A stretch of DNA of 64,000 nucleotides, from assembly GCF_000240165.1 (NCBI RefSeq), contig NC_017586.1:1364001-1428000 (forward strand), read 5' to 3'. The notes beneath the pieces are model-generated. The model saw only the letters and a list, made by a program, of their open reading frames with translations, was not told the origin of the DNA and did not search any database. Shown one piece after another: positions 50,900-60,366 of the stretch (position 1 is the stretch's first letter; every line of letters starts with the position of its first letter). The translations under genes and the position numbers were made by a program. Source of the stretch: Streptantibioticus cattleyicolor NRRL 8057 = DSM 46488. GTDB taxonomy: Bacteria > Actinomycetota > Actinomycetes > Streptomycetales > Streptomycetaceae.

Positions 50900-51695
50900 T
50901 TCCGCCGAGGCAGCCGGGGCGGCCACCGCCGCCGAGGGGCTGCGTTTCGCGTTCGGCACGTTGACCGTTCTGCCGGTGCGGGTGGCGCGGTGGGACCGGG
51001 CGGCGGGGCGGGCCGGGATGCTGGCGGCGCCGCTGGTGGGGGTGGTCGCCGGGGCGGTGGCGGGGGCGGCCGGGGCGGCGGTGGTGGTGGCCGGCGGCGG
51101 GGCGCTGCTGGGCGCGGTGGCCGCCGCGGCGGTGCCGGCCGCGCTCACCCGCGGGCTCCATCTGGACGGGCTGGCCGACACCGCGGACGGGCTGGGCAGC
51201 GGGAAGCCGGCCGACGAGGCGCTGCGGGTGATGAAGCAGTCGGACATCGGGCCGTTCGGTGTGCTCACGCTGGTGCTGGTGCTGCTGGCCCAAGTGGCCG
51301 CGCTCTGCGCCGCGTTCGGGCGCGGCCCGCTGTACGGGCTGCTGGCCGCCGTGGTGTCGGCCGCCACGGCGCGTACCGCGATGTCGTTGGCGTGCCGGAG
51401 CGGGGTGCCGGCCGCGCGCCGGGACGGCCTCGGGGTGGTGGTGGCCGGGACGGTGCCGGTGGCCGGCGCGGTGGCGGTGGCGGTGGCGACGGTGGCGGTG
51501 GCGGGCGCCGCCGGGCTGTTCTTCGGTGTCGTCGGCGCGGTGCGGGCGGGGGCCGCCGCGCTGCTGGGGCTGGCCGCCGCCGAGGTGTTGTCGCGCCGTT
51601 GCCGGTCCCGGCTGGGCGGGGTGACCGGTGATGTCTTCGGGGCGCTGTGCGAAACGGCGGCCACGGTGGCGTTGTTCGTGCTGGCGCTGGGGTGA
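50892..51695 (+). CDS. cobS: Adenosylcobinamide-GDP ribazoletransferase (cobalamin synthase)
   Basis: A 267-aa membrane enzyme that joins adenosylcobinamide-GDP and alpha-ribazole to complete cobalamin. Six or so helices; the metal motif GLHLDGLADTADGLG near residue 90 and GGVTGDVFGALCE near the C-terminus are diagnostic. The GTG start lies inside the end of cobT. This completes the cobU-cobT-cobS set. Confidence 0.94.
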   Translation: MGSSAEAAGAATAAEGLRFAFGTLTVLPVRVARWDRAAGRAGMLAAPLVGVVAGAVAGAAGAAVVVAGGGALLGAVAAAAVPAALTRGLHLDGLADTADGLGSGKPADEALRVMKQSDIGPFGVLTLVLVLLAQVAALCAAFGRGPLYGLLAAVVSAATARTAMSLACRSGVPAARRDGLGVVVAGTVPVAGAVAVAVATVAVAGAAGLFFGVVGAVRAGAAALLGLAAAEVLSRRCRSRLGGVTGDVFGALCETAATVALFVLALG

Positions 51696-52007
51696 TCCGT
51701 CCCGCTCGCCCGTTGTGTTCGCGGTATCTCCGCCCGGCGGCGGGCAGGCGGTGACTGTACGTCAAAATGGTGGCGTCCGAGCGGCTGCCACCACCGAACC
51801 GGGTGGCAGTCGCCGGGCCCGTGCCGTACCGCCGCCTCCGACCGGCGGAGCGGCTACGGCGGCGGGCCTGCCACGGGCGTAGGCTCACGACAGCCGAGGG
51901 ACCGTCCGGCCGCCCGCGCACCACGGATTCCGGGTGCCGCGGGCGCGGCGGACGGCCCCTCGGACGAAGGCGCAACACGACCTCGACGGAAGAGGAACCC
52001 GAATACC
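51696..52007. other. Intergenic region upstream of pepA
   Basis: About 310 bases with no gene. An AGAGGAA ribosome site lies 10 bases before the pepA GTG. No operator, riboswitch or strong terminator could be named. Confidence 0.4.
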
Positions 52008-53534
52008 GTGACTGCACTGACTCTCAGCACTTCCTCCGCCGCGACGCTGCGCGCGGACGCCGTCGTGGTGGGCGTCGCCAAGGGGCCCAAGGGCCCGGTG
52101 GCCGCCCCCGGCGCGGAGGCGGTGGACCAGGCGTTCGACGGCAAGCTCGCGGCCACCCTGGAGACCCTCGGCGCGTCCGGCGGCGAGGGTGAGGTGACCA
52201 AGCTTCCGGCGCCGGCCGGCGTCAAGGCCGCGGTGGTGCTGGCGGTCGGTCTGGGCGAGGCCCCGGAGGCGGACGGCCGGTACGACGCCGAGGCGCTGCG
52301 CCGGGCCGCCGGTGCCGCCGCCCGTACCCTGGCCGGCTCGAAGAAGGCCGCGTTCGCGCTGCCGGTGGCGGACGCCGACGCGGCCGGCGCGGTGGCCGAG
52401 GGCGCGCTGCTGGGCGCGTACGCGTTCAACGCCTACCGGGGCGGCGCCAAGGGCGAGAAGAACAACGGCGTCAAGGAGCCGCTGGCCGAGGTGGCGCTGC
52501 TCGGCGGCAAGCCGCGCGACAAGGAGTACAAGGCCGCGGTCGAGCGGGCGATCGCGGTGGCCGAGGAGGTCAACCGCGCCCGCGACCTGGTCAACACCCC
52601 CTCCAACGACCTGTACCCGAAGTCGTTCGCCACCACGGTGCAGGCGGTCGCCAAGGAGCACGGCCTGAAGGTCGAGGTGCTGGACGAGAAGGCGCTGCTC
52701 AAGGGGGGCTACGGCGGCATCATGGGGGTCGGCCAGGGGTCGGCCAACCCGCCGCGCCTGGTGAAGCTGAGCTACACCCACGGCAAGGGCGCCAAGCACC
52801 TGGCGCTGGTCGGCAAGGGCATCACCTACGACTCGGGCGGCATCTCGCTCAAGCCGGCCGGTCACAACGAGACCATGAAGTGCGACATGTCCGGTGCCGC
52901 CGCGGTCTTCGCCGCCGTGGTGGCCGCCGCCCGGCTCGGGCTTCCGGTGAACGTCACCGGCTGGCTGGCGCTGGCGGAGAACATGCCGTCGGGTACCGCC
53001 ACCCGTCCGGGTGACGTGCTGCGGATGTACTCGGGCAAGACGGTGGAGGTGCTCAACACCGACGCCGAGGGCCGTCTGGTGCTGGCCGACGCGATCACCC
53101 GGGCCAGCGAGGAGAAGCCGGACGCGATCGTGGACGTGGCCACCCTGACCGGTGCGATGGTGCTGGCGCTGGGCAACCGCACCTTCGGCATCATGGCCAA
53201 CGACGACGCCTTCCGCGAGGCGCTGCACGCCACCGCCGAGGAGGCCGGTGAGGCGTCCTGGCCGATGCCGCTCCCGGCCGACCTGCGCAAGGGCATGGAC
53301 TCGCCGGTGGCCGACATCGCCAACATGGGTGAGCGGATGGGCGGCGGCCTGGTGGCCGGGCTCTTCCTGAAGGAGTTCGTGGGCGACGGCATCACCTGGG
53401 CCCACCTGGACATCGCGGGTCCGGCCTTCAACGAGTCGGGGCCGTTCGGCTACACCCCCAAGGGCGGCACCGGTTCCGCGGTGCGCACCCTGGTGCGGCT
53501 GGCCGAGCGGGCCGGCGCGGGCGAGCTGCTCTGA
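52008..53534 (+). CDS. pepA: Leucyl aminopeptidase (M17)
   Basis: A 508-aa cytosolic hexameric di-metal exopeptidase that removes N-terminal residues. The M17 signature NTDAEGRL is near residue 350; the metal Lys/Asp segments GKGITYDSGGISLKP and KCDMSGAA precede it. Length and motif order are normal. The GTG start follows AGAGGAA. It stands upstream of lpdA with its own terminator. Confidence 0.95.
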   Translation: MTALTLSTSSAATLRADAVVVGVAKGPKGPVAAPGAEAVDQAFDGKLAATLETLGASGGEGEVTKLPAPAGVKAAVVLAVGLGEAPEADGRYDAEALRRAAGAAARTLAGSKKAAFALPVADADAAGAVAEGALLGAYAFNAYRGGAKGEKNNGVKEPLAEVALLGGKPRDKEYKAAVERAIAVAEEVNRARDLVNTPSNDLYPKSFATTVQAVAKEHGLKVEVLDEKALLKGGYGGIMGVGQGSANPPRLVKLSYTHGKGAKHLALVGKGITYDSGGISLKPAGHNETMKCDMSGAAAVFAAVVAAARLGLPVNVTGWLALAENMPSGTATRPGDVLRMYSGKTVEVLNTDAEGRLVLADAITRASEEKPDAIVDVATLTGAMVLALGNRTFGIMANDDAFREALHATAEEAGEASWPMPLPADLRKGMDSPVADIANMGERMGGGLVAGLFLKEFVGDGITWAHLDIAGPAFNESGPFGYTPKGGTGSAVRTLVRLAERAGAGELL

Positions 53535-53554
53535 CCCGTCCGGCGACCGTGCGA

Positions 53555-53589
53555 CACGGGCCCCGGGGCGGTGTGCTCCGGGGCCCGTG
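53555..53589 (+). terminator. Terminator of pepA
   Basis: A perfect 12-bp stem (CACGGGCCCCGG with CCGGGGCCCGTG) and 11-base loop, 20 bases past the pepA stop. Confidence 0.8.
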
Positions 53590-53690
53590 CCGTACGCGGG
53601 GGCCGCGCGTGCGTCGCGTCACACCGCGGACGGGGCCGTGGTCACCGGTTGCCCGGTCCGGCGTTCGCCCACAACGAAATCCGCACGGCC

Positions 53691-53705
53691 TACCGATCGG
53701 TAACG
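53691..53705 (+). promoter_or_regulatory. Palindromic operator candidate TACCGATCGGTAACG
   Basis: TACCGATCGGTA is a perfect 12-base palindrome, about 190 bases upstream of the lpdA start. It shares 14 of 15 bases with the element at 9136-9150 before the acyl-CoA synthetase gene. Confidence 0.5.
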
Positions 53706-53760
53706 CGTGCTGGGGCCGGGCCGGGCGTCCCGTAGCCCGGCCCCGCGTCCCGGCAGCCGT

Positions 53761-53822
53761 CAACAAGTGCGAAGATGTTGTCTCGGCACGACAGGGCCCC
53801 CTTTTGAACAACGTTTGAACAA
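53761..53822 (+). promoter_or_regulatory. AT-rich repeat cluster upstream of lpdA
   Basis: CAACA-N10-TGTTG at 53761-53780 and two direct copies of TTTGAACAA 11 bases apart (53803-53811, 53814-53822). The low GC and helical phasing stand out from the surroundings and point to a regulated promoter. Sigma boxes are not obvious. Confidence 0.45.
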
Positions 53823-53892
53823 GCGGCCGAACCAAAGCCGCCGCCCGGTCACGGCGACCGGCTCCGGCGTACCCATGCATGGAGGACGTGAC

Positions 53893-55281
53893 GTGGCGAA
53901 CGACGCCAGCACCGTTTTCGACCTAGTGATCCTCGGCGGTGGCAGCGGCGGCTACGCCGCAGCTCTGCGCGCGGCGCAGCTGGGCCTGGACGTCGCCCTG
54001 ATCGAGAAGGACAAGCTCGGCGGCACCTGTCTGCACCGCGGCTGCATCCCGACGAAGGCTCTGCTGCACGCCGGCGAGGTGGCCGACGCGGCTCGTGAGG
54101 GCGCCCAGTTCGGTGTGAAGTCCTCCTTCGAGGGGATCGACATCGAGGGTGTCCACAAGTACAAGGACGACGTGATCTCCGGGCTCTACAAGGGCCTGCA
54201 GGGTCTGGTCGCCGGCCGCAAGGTCACCTACGTGACCGGCGAGGGCCGGCTGACCTCCCCCACCACCGTCGAGGTGAACGGCGAGACCTACACCGGCCGC
54301 CACATCCTGCTGGCGACCGGCTCGGTGCCGAAGTCGCTGCCGGGTCTGACGATCGACGGCGACCGCGTCATCTCCTCCGACCACGCGCTCGTCCTGGACC
54401 GGGTGCCGAAGTCCGCCATCGTGCTGGGCGGCGGCGTGATCGGCGTCGAGTTCGCCTCCGCGTGGAAGTCCTTCGGCGTGGACGTCACCATCGTCGAGGC
54501 CCTGCCGCACCTCGTCCCGGTCGAGGACGAGAACTCCTCCAAGCTGCTGGAGCGCGCCTTCCGCAAGCGCGGTATCAACTTCTCCCTCGGTTCCCGCTTC
54601 TCCGGTGTCGAGTACACCGCCGACGGGGTGAAGGTCTCGCTGGAGAACGGCAAGACCTTCGAGGCGGAGCTGCTGCTGGTGGCGGTCGGCCGCGGCCCGG
54701 TCTCGCAGGGCCTGGGCTACGAGGAGGCCGGGGTCGCCATGGACCGCGGCTACGTCCTCGTCGACGAGTACATGCAGACCAACGTCCCGACCATCTCCGC
54801 CGTCGGTGACCTGGTGCCCACCCTCCAGCTCGCCCACGTCGGCTTCGCCGAGGGCATCCTGGTGGCCGAGCGGCTGGCCGGCCAGAAGGTCGTGCCGATC
54901 GACTACGACGGCGTGCCGCGGGTCACCTACTGCCACCCGGAGGTCGCCTCCGTCGGCCTGACCGAGGCCAAGGCCAAGGAGCTGTACGGCGCCGACAAGG
55001 TGGTCACCCTCAAGTTCAACCTGGCCGGCAACGGCAAGAGCAAGATCCTCAAGACCCAGGGCGAGATCAAGCTCGTACAGGTCCGTGACGGCGCCGTGGT
55101 CGGTGTCCACATGGTCGGTGACCGGATGGGCGAGCAGGTCGGCGAGGCGCAGCTGATCTACAACTGGGAGGCGCTGCCCGCGGAGGTCGCACAGCTCATC
55201 CACGCGCACCCGACGCAGAACGAGGCGCTCGGTGAGGCGCACATGGCGCTGGCGGGCAAGCCGCTGCACGCGCACGACTGA
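53893..55281 (+). CDS. lpdA: Dihydrolipoyl dehydrogenase (E3)
   Basis: A 462-aa FAD disulfide oxidoreductase that re-oxidises the lipoyl arms of pyruvate and 2-oxoglutarate dehydrogenase complexes. FAD motif [15 protein letters not shown] near residue 15, redox-active Cys46 and Cys51 in [12 protein letters not shown] motif [11 protein letters not shown], and the C-terminal His-Glu pair in [13 protein letters not shown]. The GTG at 53893 has GGAGG seven bases upstream. sucB follows after 49 bases, probably on the same mRNA. Confidence 0.96.
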   Translation: MANDASTVFDLVILGGGSGGYAAALRAAQLGLDVALIEKDKLGGTCLHRGCIPTKALLHAGEVADAAREGAQFGVKSSFEGIDIEGVHKYKDDVISGLYKGLQGLVAGRKVTYVTGEGRLTSPTTVEVNGETYTGRHILLATGSVPKSLPGLTIDGDRVISSDHALVLDRVPKSAIVLGGGVIGVEFASAWKSFGVDVTIVEALPHLVPVEDENSSKLLERAFRKRGINFSLGSRFSGVEYTADGVKVSLENGKTFEAELLLVAVGRGPVSQGLGYEEAGVAMDRGYVLVDEYMQTNVPTISAVGDLVPTLQLAHVGFAEGILVAERLAGQKVVPIDYDGVPRVTYCHPEVASVGLTEAKAKELYGADKVVTLKFNLAGNGKSKILKTQGEIKLVQVRDGAVVGVHMVGDRMGEQVGEAQLIYNWEALPAEVAQLIHAHPTQNEALGEAHMALAGKPLHAHD

Positions 55282-55330
55282 CCCCTCACACGCCCGCAAT
55301 CCGCACAGATCGTTAGGAGCAACCGAAACC

Positions 55331-57085
55331 ATGGCGGTTTCCGTAACCCTGCCGGCGCTCGGCGAGAGCGTGTCCGAGGGCACCGTCACCCGCTGGCTGA
55401 AGGCCGAGGGTGAGCGCGTGGAGGCCGACGAGCCGCTGCTCGAGGTCTCCACCGACAAGGTCGACACCGAGATCCCGGCCCCGGCGTCCGGCGTCCTCAC
55501 CTCCATCAAGGTGGCCGAGGACGAGACGGTGGAGGTCGGCGCCGAGCTGGCCGTCATCGACGACGGCTCGGGGGCCCCGGCCGAGGCGCCCGCCCCGGCC
55601 GCCGCCGCTGCCGAGGAGCCCGCCCCGCAGGCTCCGGCCGCCCCGGCTCCGGCCCCGCAGGCCGAGGCCCCGGCGCCCGCGCCGGCCGAGCAGGCCCCGG
55701 CCGCCCCGGCCGGTGGCGCCGAGGGCACCGACGTCGTCCTGCCCGCGCTGGGCGAGTCGGTCACCGAGGGCACCGTCACCCGCTGGCTGAAGCAGGTCGG
55801 CGAGGACGTCGAGGCCGACGAGCCGCTGCTGGAGGTCTCCACCGACAAGGTGGACACCGAGATCCCGGCGCCGGTCTCCGGCACCCTGCTGGAGATCGTG
55901 GTCGGCGAGGACGAGACCGCCGAGGTCGGCGCGAAGCTCGCCGTCATCGGTGCCAAGGGCGCCGCTCCGGCCGCCGCCCCGGCTCCGGCCGCGCCCGCCC
56001 CGGCCCCGGCGCAGGAAGCCCCGGCCCCCGCGCCGGCTCCGGCTCCGGCCGCCCCGGCGCAGGAGGCCCCCGCCCCGCAGCCCGCCGCCCCGGCGCCCGC
56101 GCCCGCCCCGGCTCCGGCCGCGCCCGCCCCGGCCGCCGTCACCCCGGCCGCGGTCGCCGAGGGCGAGGGTCCGTACGTGACCCCGCTGGTCCGCAAGCTC
56201 GCCGCGGAGAACAACGTCAACCTGGCCGCGGTCAAGGGCACCGGTGTCGGTGGCCGCATCCGCAAGCAGGACGTGCTCGCCGCCGCCGAGGCCGCCAAGG
56301 CCGCCGCCCCGGCGCCGTCCGCCGCTCCGGCCGCCGCCGCCACGGTCCCGGCCGCCGCCGCGGCGCTGCGCGGTCAGACCGTCAAGATGTCGCGCATCCG
56401 CAAGGTCATCGCCGACAACATGATGAAGGCGCTGCACAGCCAGGCGCAGCTGTCCACCGTGGTCGAGGTGGACGTCACCCGGATCATGAAGCTGCGCGCC
56501 CGGGCCAAGGAGTCCTTCCTGGCCCGTGAGGGCGTCAAGCTCTCGCCGATGCCGTTCTTCGTCAAGGCCGCCGCCGAGGCGCTCAAGGCCCACCCGTCGA
56601 TCAACGCCAAGATCAACGACGACGGCACGGTCACCTACCACGACGTCGAGAACATCGGCATCGCGGTGGACTCGGAGAAGGGCCTGATGGTCCCGGTCAT
56701 CAAGGGCGCGGGCGACCTGAACATCGCCGGCATCGCCAAGAAGACCGCCGAGCTGGCCGGCAGGGTCCGCAGCGGCAAGCTGAGCCCGGACGACATGTCC
56801 GGCGGCACGTTCACGATCAGCAACACCGGCTCGCGCGGTGCGCTCTTCGACACGATCATCGTGAACTACCCGCAGGTCGCCGAGTTGGGCATCGGTGCCA
56901 CCGTGCGCCGTCCGGTGGTCATCGACCACCCGGAGCTGGGTGAGACCATCGCCATCCGCGACATGGTCTACCTGACCCTCTCCTACGACCACCAGCTGGT
57001 CGACGGTGCCGACGCGGCCCGTTACCTGACGGACGTCAAGGCCCGTCTGGAGGCCGGCGAGTTCGAGGGCGACCTCGGGCTGTAG
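55331..57085 (+). CDS. sucB: Dihydrolipoamide acyltransferase (E2) with two lipoyl domains
   Basis: A 584-aa core protein of 2-oxoacid dehydrogenase complexes. Order: lipoyl domain 1 (lipoyl Lys43 in STDKVDTE), Ala/Pro linker, lipoyl domain 2 (Lys173), long Ala/Pro/Glu linker, peripheral E3-binding domain near residues 280-316, linker, and catalytic domain from about 350 with the active-site His in [10 protein letters not shown] near residue 553. It is named as the succinyltransferase, but actinobacteria often share one E2 between the pyruvate and 2-oxoglutarate complexes. The ATG has AGGAG 11 bases upstream. Linkers are compositional, not functional repeats. Confidence 0.93.
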   Translation: MAVSVTLPALGESVSEGTVTRWLKAEGERVEADEPLLEVSTDKVDTEIPAPASGVLTSIKVAEDETVEVGAELAVIDDGSGAPAEAPAPAAAAAEEPAPQAPAAPAPAPQAEAPAPAPAEQAPAAPAGGAEGTDVVLPALGESVTEGTVTRWLKQVGEDVEADEPLLEVSTDKVDTEIPAPVSGTLLEIVVGEDETAEVGAKLAVIGAKGAAPAAAPAPAAPAPAPAQEAPAPAPAPAPAAPAQEAPAPQPAAPAPAPAPAPAAPAPAAVTPAAVAEGEGPYVTPLVRKLAAENNVNLAAVKGTGVGGRIRKQDVLAAAEAAKAAAPAPSAAPAAAATVPAAAAALRGQTVKMSRIRKVIADNMMKALHSQAQLSTVVEVDVTRIMKLRARAKESFLAREGVKLSPMPFFVKAAAEALKAHPSINAKINDDGTVTYHDVENIGIAVDSEKGLMVPVIKGAGDLNIAGIAKKTAELAGRVRSGKLSPDDMSGGTFTISNTGSRGALFDTIIVNYPQVAELGIGATVRRPVVIDHPELGETIAIRDMVYLTLSYDHQLVDGADAARYLTDVKARLEAGEFEGDLGL

Positions 57086-57100
57086 CCGCCACCGGCACCC

Positions 57101-57137
57101 GGCGTGCCCCGGTCCCCCCGCGGGGCCGGGGCACGCC
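57101..57137 (+). terminator. Terminator of lpdA-sucB
   Basis: A perfect 12-bp stem (57101-57112 with 57126-57137) followed by CCTTTT, 15 bases past the sucB stop. This is the most classical intrinsic terminator in the window. Confidence 0.88.
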
Positions 57138-57185
57138 CCTTTTCGTCCGCCGTTTCGTCCGCCGTCCACGGGAGGGGGTACGGCC

Positions 57186-58190
57186 GTGCGCGCGGCACGA
57201 CTGATCCAGCTGGTGCTGCTGCTCCAGACCCGCGGCACCATGACCGCCGCCGAACTCGCCGAGGCGCTGGAGGTCTCGCGGCGCACCGTGGGCCGGGACG
57301 TGGCCGCGCTCTCCGAGGCGGGGGTGCCGGTCTACGCCGACCGGGGGCGGGCCGGCGGCTACCGGCTGGTCGGCGGCTACCGCACCCGGCTGACCGGGCT
57401 GGGACGCGACGAGGCCGAGGTGCTCTTCCTGTCCGGGGTTCCGGCGGCGCTGCGGGCGATGGGGCTGGCGGACGCGGCCTCGGCGGCCCGGCTGAAGGTC
57501 TCGGCGGCCCTGCTGCCCGAGCTGCGGGACGCCCCGGACGCCGCCGCCCAGCGCTTCCACCTGGACGCCCCCGGCTGGTACCAGGAGCCGGACACCCCGC
57601 CCCTGCTGCCCGCGGTCGCCGACGCCGTCTGGTCCGACCAGGCGGTCTCCGTCCGCTACCGCCGCCGGGACGGCGAGGTGACCCGCGAGGTGGAGCCGTA
57701 CGGGCTCGTGCTCAAGGCGGGCGTGTGGTACCTGGTCGCCCGGGTCCCGTCGGGCGGGGACGGCCGTGGCGGCCACCGGGTCTACCGGGTGGACCGGATC
57801 ACCGCCGTCCGTCCGGCCGGCCGGGTCTTCGACCGCGAGCCGGGGTTCGACCTGTCGGGGCTGTGGGAGCGGCGGGCGGCCGAGTTCGCCCGGTCGCTGC
57901 TGCGCGAGCGGGTGATCGTACGGCTCACCGCCGAGGGGGTGCGCAGGCTGCCGCACATCACCGACCGGGCCGCCGCGCGGGAGGCGGTGGAGGCCGCCGC
58001 CGGCCCCGACGAGGAGGGGCGGGTGACGGTGGAGCTGGCCGTGGAGTCGCCGGCGGTCGCCTACGAGCAGTTGCTGGCGCTGGGTCCGGAGGCCGAGGTG
58101 GTCGCCCCGGCGGAGCTGCGGGAACGGTTCGCCCGGGCGGCGGAGCTGGCCGCCGCCCGGTACGGGTGCGCGAGCCGTGCTCAGCGGTAG
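57186..58190 (+). CDS. WYL-domain transcriptional regulator (YafY-like)
   Basis: A 334-aa regulator. N-terminal helix-turn-helix (TAAELAEALEVSRRTVGRDVAALSEAGV, residues about 20-47), then a WYL domain from about residue 135 to 225 that often senses nucleic acid or nucleotides, and a C-terminal extension. The GTG has GGAGGGGG six bases upstream. Its end overlaps the convergent SDR gene by ten bases. Target unknown. Confidence 0.88.
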   Translation: MRAARLIQLVLLLQTRGTMTAAELAEALEVSRRTVGRDVAALSEAGVPVYADRGRAGGYRLVGGYRTRLTGLGRDEAEVLFLSGVPAALRAMGLADAASAARLKVSAALLPELRDAPDAAAQRFHLDAPGWYQEPDTPPLLPAVADAVWSDQAVSVRYRRRDGEVTREVEPYGLVLKAGVWYLVARVPSGGDGRGGHRVYRVDRITAVRPAGRVFDREPGFDLSGLWERRAAEFARSLLRERVIVRLTAEGVRRLPHITDRAAAREAVEAAAGPDEEGRVTVELAVESPAVAYEQLLALGPEAEVVAPAELRERFARAAELAAARYGCASRAQR

Positions 58191-59101
58191 TCCGCGGCGT
58201 CGCCCGGTGCGCCGCCGAGGACCACGTCCCGGAAGTAGGCCATGCAGTCCGGGGCGCTGCCGTCGAGGTCGGTGACGCCGTACGCCTTGGCGAGTTCGCC
58301 GCTGGAGACGGACGTGCCGCTCCAGCGCGCCCGTCGCGGGTCGGCGGCGAGCGCGGCCACCCCGCGCGCCAGGTAGTACGGGGTCTCGGCGATGGCGAAG
58401 TGGGGTTCCTTGGCGATGGCGTCCCGCCAGGTCTCCTCGGTGACCCCGAAGTGGTCGAGCATCTCCTCCGACCGCAGCCAGCCCGGGGTGACGCAGACCG
58501 CGGTGGCGTCGTGGGGGCGCAGCTCCTCGGAGAGCCCGTAGGTCATCCGCAGCGGGGCCGTCTTGGCCAGGTCGAAGAAGAAGTTCCCCCGGTACTGCCG
58601 GTTGAACTCCTCGGTGCCGTCGGTCACTTCGACCACCAGCCCGCCGGGGTTGCGGATCAGCAGCGGCAGCGCGAAGTAGCTGGTGATGGCGTGGGTGTCG
58701 ATGCCGAGCCGCAGCATGCGCAGCCCGCCGTCGAGTTCCAGGTCCCACAGCTTGGTGTCGAAGTTGCCGACGAGCAGGTGGTCGCCGCCCCAGACGTCGT
58801 TGACGAGCACGTCCAGCCGGCCGTGGTCGCGGTCGATCCGCTCGGTCAGCGCCCGTACCTGTGCCGGTTCCAGGTGGTCGGTGGGGACCGCGACGGCCTC
58901 GCCGCCGGCCGCGGCGACCAGTTCGGCGGTCTCCTCGATGGTCTCGGCGCGGCCCACCTCGCTGCGCCGCTGCCGGGTGGTGCGCCCGGTGACGTAGACG
59001 GTGGCGCCGGCCCGGCCCAGTTCGACCGCGAACGCCCGTCCGGCGCCCCGGGTCGCCCCGGCCACCAGCGCCACCTTGCCGTGCAGGGGTGCCTCGCCCA
59101 T
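58181..59101 (-). CDS. SDR-family oxidoreductase with a Tyr-to-Phe change at the active site
   Basis: A 306-aa short-chain dehydrogenase-like protein. The NAD(P) motif is GATRGAGRAFA near residue 15. Where the family has YxxxK, this protein reads FFFDLAK, so the catalytic Tyr is replaced by Phe while the Lys remains. It may be inactive, use another residue, or act as a binding protein. The ATG has AAGGAGG four bases upstream. Substrate unknown. Confidence 0.82.
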   Translation of the reverse strand: MGEAPLHGKVALVAGATRGAGRAFAVELGRAGATVYVTGRTTRQRRSEVGRAETIEETAELVAAAGGEAVAVPTDHLEPAQVRALTERIDRDHGRLDVLVNDVWGGDHLLVGNFDTKLWDLELDGGLRMLRLGIDTHAITSYFALPLLIRNPGGLVVEVTDGTEEFNRQYRGNFFFDLAKTAPLRMTYGLSEELRPHDATAVCVTPGWLRSEEMLDHFGVTEETWRDAIAKEPHFAIAETPYYLARGVAALAADPRRARWSGTSVSSGELAKAYGVTDLDGSAPDCMAYFRDVVLGGAPGDAADYR

Positions 59102-59280
59102 GGGTCCTCCTTCTCCTCGGATGCGGTGGGACGACCCTGGCAGCCATACCCGACACCTCCTGTCGTCTTTTCCGGGAGGTTTCCCCGGGGCCGGGCGAGG
59201 GCTCGGTCGCGTAACGACACGGACGCGGGCGGAGCACTGTGCGTGCGGCGGACCGGGCGGCGCACGATGCTGGAGCGGTG

Positions 59281-59808
59281 ATGGACGAGACGGAGTTCTG
59301 GGAGATCGTCGACGGCGCCCGTCAGGAGGCCGAGGGGGATCCGGAGGAGCAGGCCGACCTGGTGGTGGAGCGGTTGCTGGAGCTCGACCCGGAGGGCGTG
59401 GTGGACTTCGCCCGGCATTTCGAGACCCGGCTGGCCAGGGCGCTGCGCTGGGACGTGTGGGGCGCCGCCGAGGTGATGCTGGGCGGCGCCGACGAGGAGT
59501 CCTTCGACGCCTTCCGCTGCTGGCTGATCGGCCAGGGCAGGCACGTCTTCGAAGGCGCGCTCCACCAGGGCCCCGACCGGCTGGCCGAGTTGGTGGAGCG
59601 GTTCGATCCGCGCACCGACGGCGACGCCGAGGACCTGGGGTACGCGGCCGACGAGGCGTACGAGCAGCTCACCGGGGTGCGCCTGCCCGATCTGGGGGTG
59701 GCCGCGCCCGCCGCCCCGCAGGGCGAGCCGCTGGACCTGTCCGACGAGACGGCCCTGGCGGCGCGCCTGCCCCGGCTGTGGGAACGCTTCGGCCGCCGCG
59801 ACGGCTGA
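59281..59808 (+). CDS. DUF4240 protein
   Basis: A 175-aa acidic soluble protein of the DUF4240 family (MDETEFWEIVDGAR..., then ALRWDVWGAAEVMLGGADEESFDAFRCWLI). Function unknown; related domains are found in polymorphic-toxin immunity contexts, but no toxin is visible here. The ATG has GGAG five bases upstream. Diverges from the SDR gene and converges on a GNAT gene. Confidence 0.82.
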   Translation: MDETEFWEIVDGARQEAEGDPEEQADLVVERLLELDPEGVVDFARHFETRLARALRWDVWGAAEVMLGGADEESFDAFRCWLIGQGRHVFEGALHQGPDRLAELVERFDPRTDGDAEDLGYAADEAYEQLTGVRLPDLGVAAPAAPQGEPLDLSDETALAARLPRLWERFGRRDG

Positions 59809-59821
59809 CCGGCCCCGGGGT

Positions 59822-60328
59822 TCACGGCACCAGCCGCATCCCCATCAGCACGTCGTCCACGTACTCCCCGGCCACCTCGAACTCCTCCGGGAGCAGTCCC
59901 TCGGGGACGAACCCCACCGAGGCGTAGAGCCGCCGGGCCGCGGTGTTGTGGCCGAGGACGCGCAGGGTGAGGCGGCGGGCGCCGCAGCGGCGGGCGTGGT
60001 CGCGGGCGGCCTCCACCAGGGCGCGTCCGGCGCCGCGGCCCCGGGCCCAGTGGTCGACGGCGAGCCCCTGGATCTGCCGGACGTGGGCGTTGCCGGGCAG
60101 TGGGGTGGGCGGCACGACGCGTACGTAGCCGGCCAGGCGGCCGTCGACCTCGGCGACGAGGACGTCCTCGGGGCGGTGCCGGTCGTCGAAGAAGCGTTTC
60201 CCCATGGGCGGTGACGGGGTGACGGCGTGGACGGGCGACCAGGTGCGCCGGTCGAGGGCGGCGAGTTCGCCGTCGTCCTGACGGGTCGCGGGTCTGATCC
60301 GTATTCCTTGATCCGGCATGGGTGTCAC
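59822..60328 (-). CDS. GNAT-family N-acetyltransferase
   Basis: A 168-aa single GNAT domain. The acetyl-CoA-binding loop VDHWARGRGAGRALVEAARD lies near residues 90-110, followed by LRVLGHNTAARRLYASVGF. The acceptor is unknown. GTG 60328 and ATG 60319 are both possible. It diverges from the TIGR01777 gene with only 38 bases between. Confidence 0.85.
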   Translation of the reverse strand: MTPMPDQGIRIRPATRQDDGELAALDRRTWSPVHAVTPSPPMGKRFFDDRHRPEDVLVAEVDGRLAGYVRVVPPTPLPGNAHVRQIQGLAVDHWARGRGAGRALVEAARDHARRCGARRLTLRVLGHNTAARRLYASVGFVPEGLLPEEFEVAGEYVDDVLMGMRLVP

Positions 60329-60366
60329 TGTGCCACGGCGTGCGGGCGGCGGGCAGGATGTCGGTC

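Noticed and set aside
55560-56160. Repetitive GCCCCGGC-type DNA as a tandem repeat or CRISPR-like array
   Set aside because: The repetition comes from Ala/Pro codons in the flexible linkers of the E2 protein; units are irregular and in frame.
53923-56343. An 806-codon minus-strand frame opposite lpdA and sucB
   Set aside because: Antisense shadow of lpdA and the Ala/Pro linkers of sucB; Ala/Gly/Ser-rich and without a supported start.
59281-59808. DUF4240 gene as the immunity gene of a toxin system
   Set aside because: No toxin, secretion or repeat-containing partner is encoded beside it; the neighbours are an SDR and a GNAT gene.
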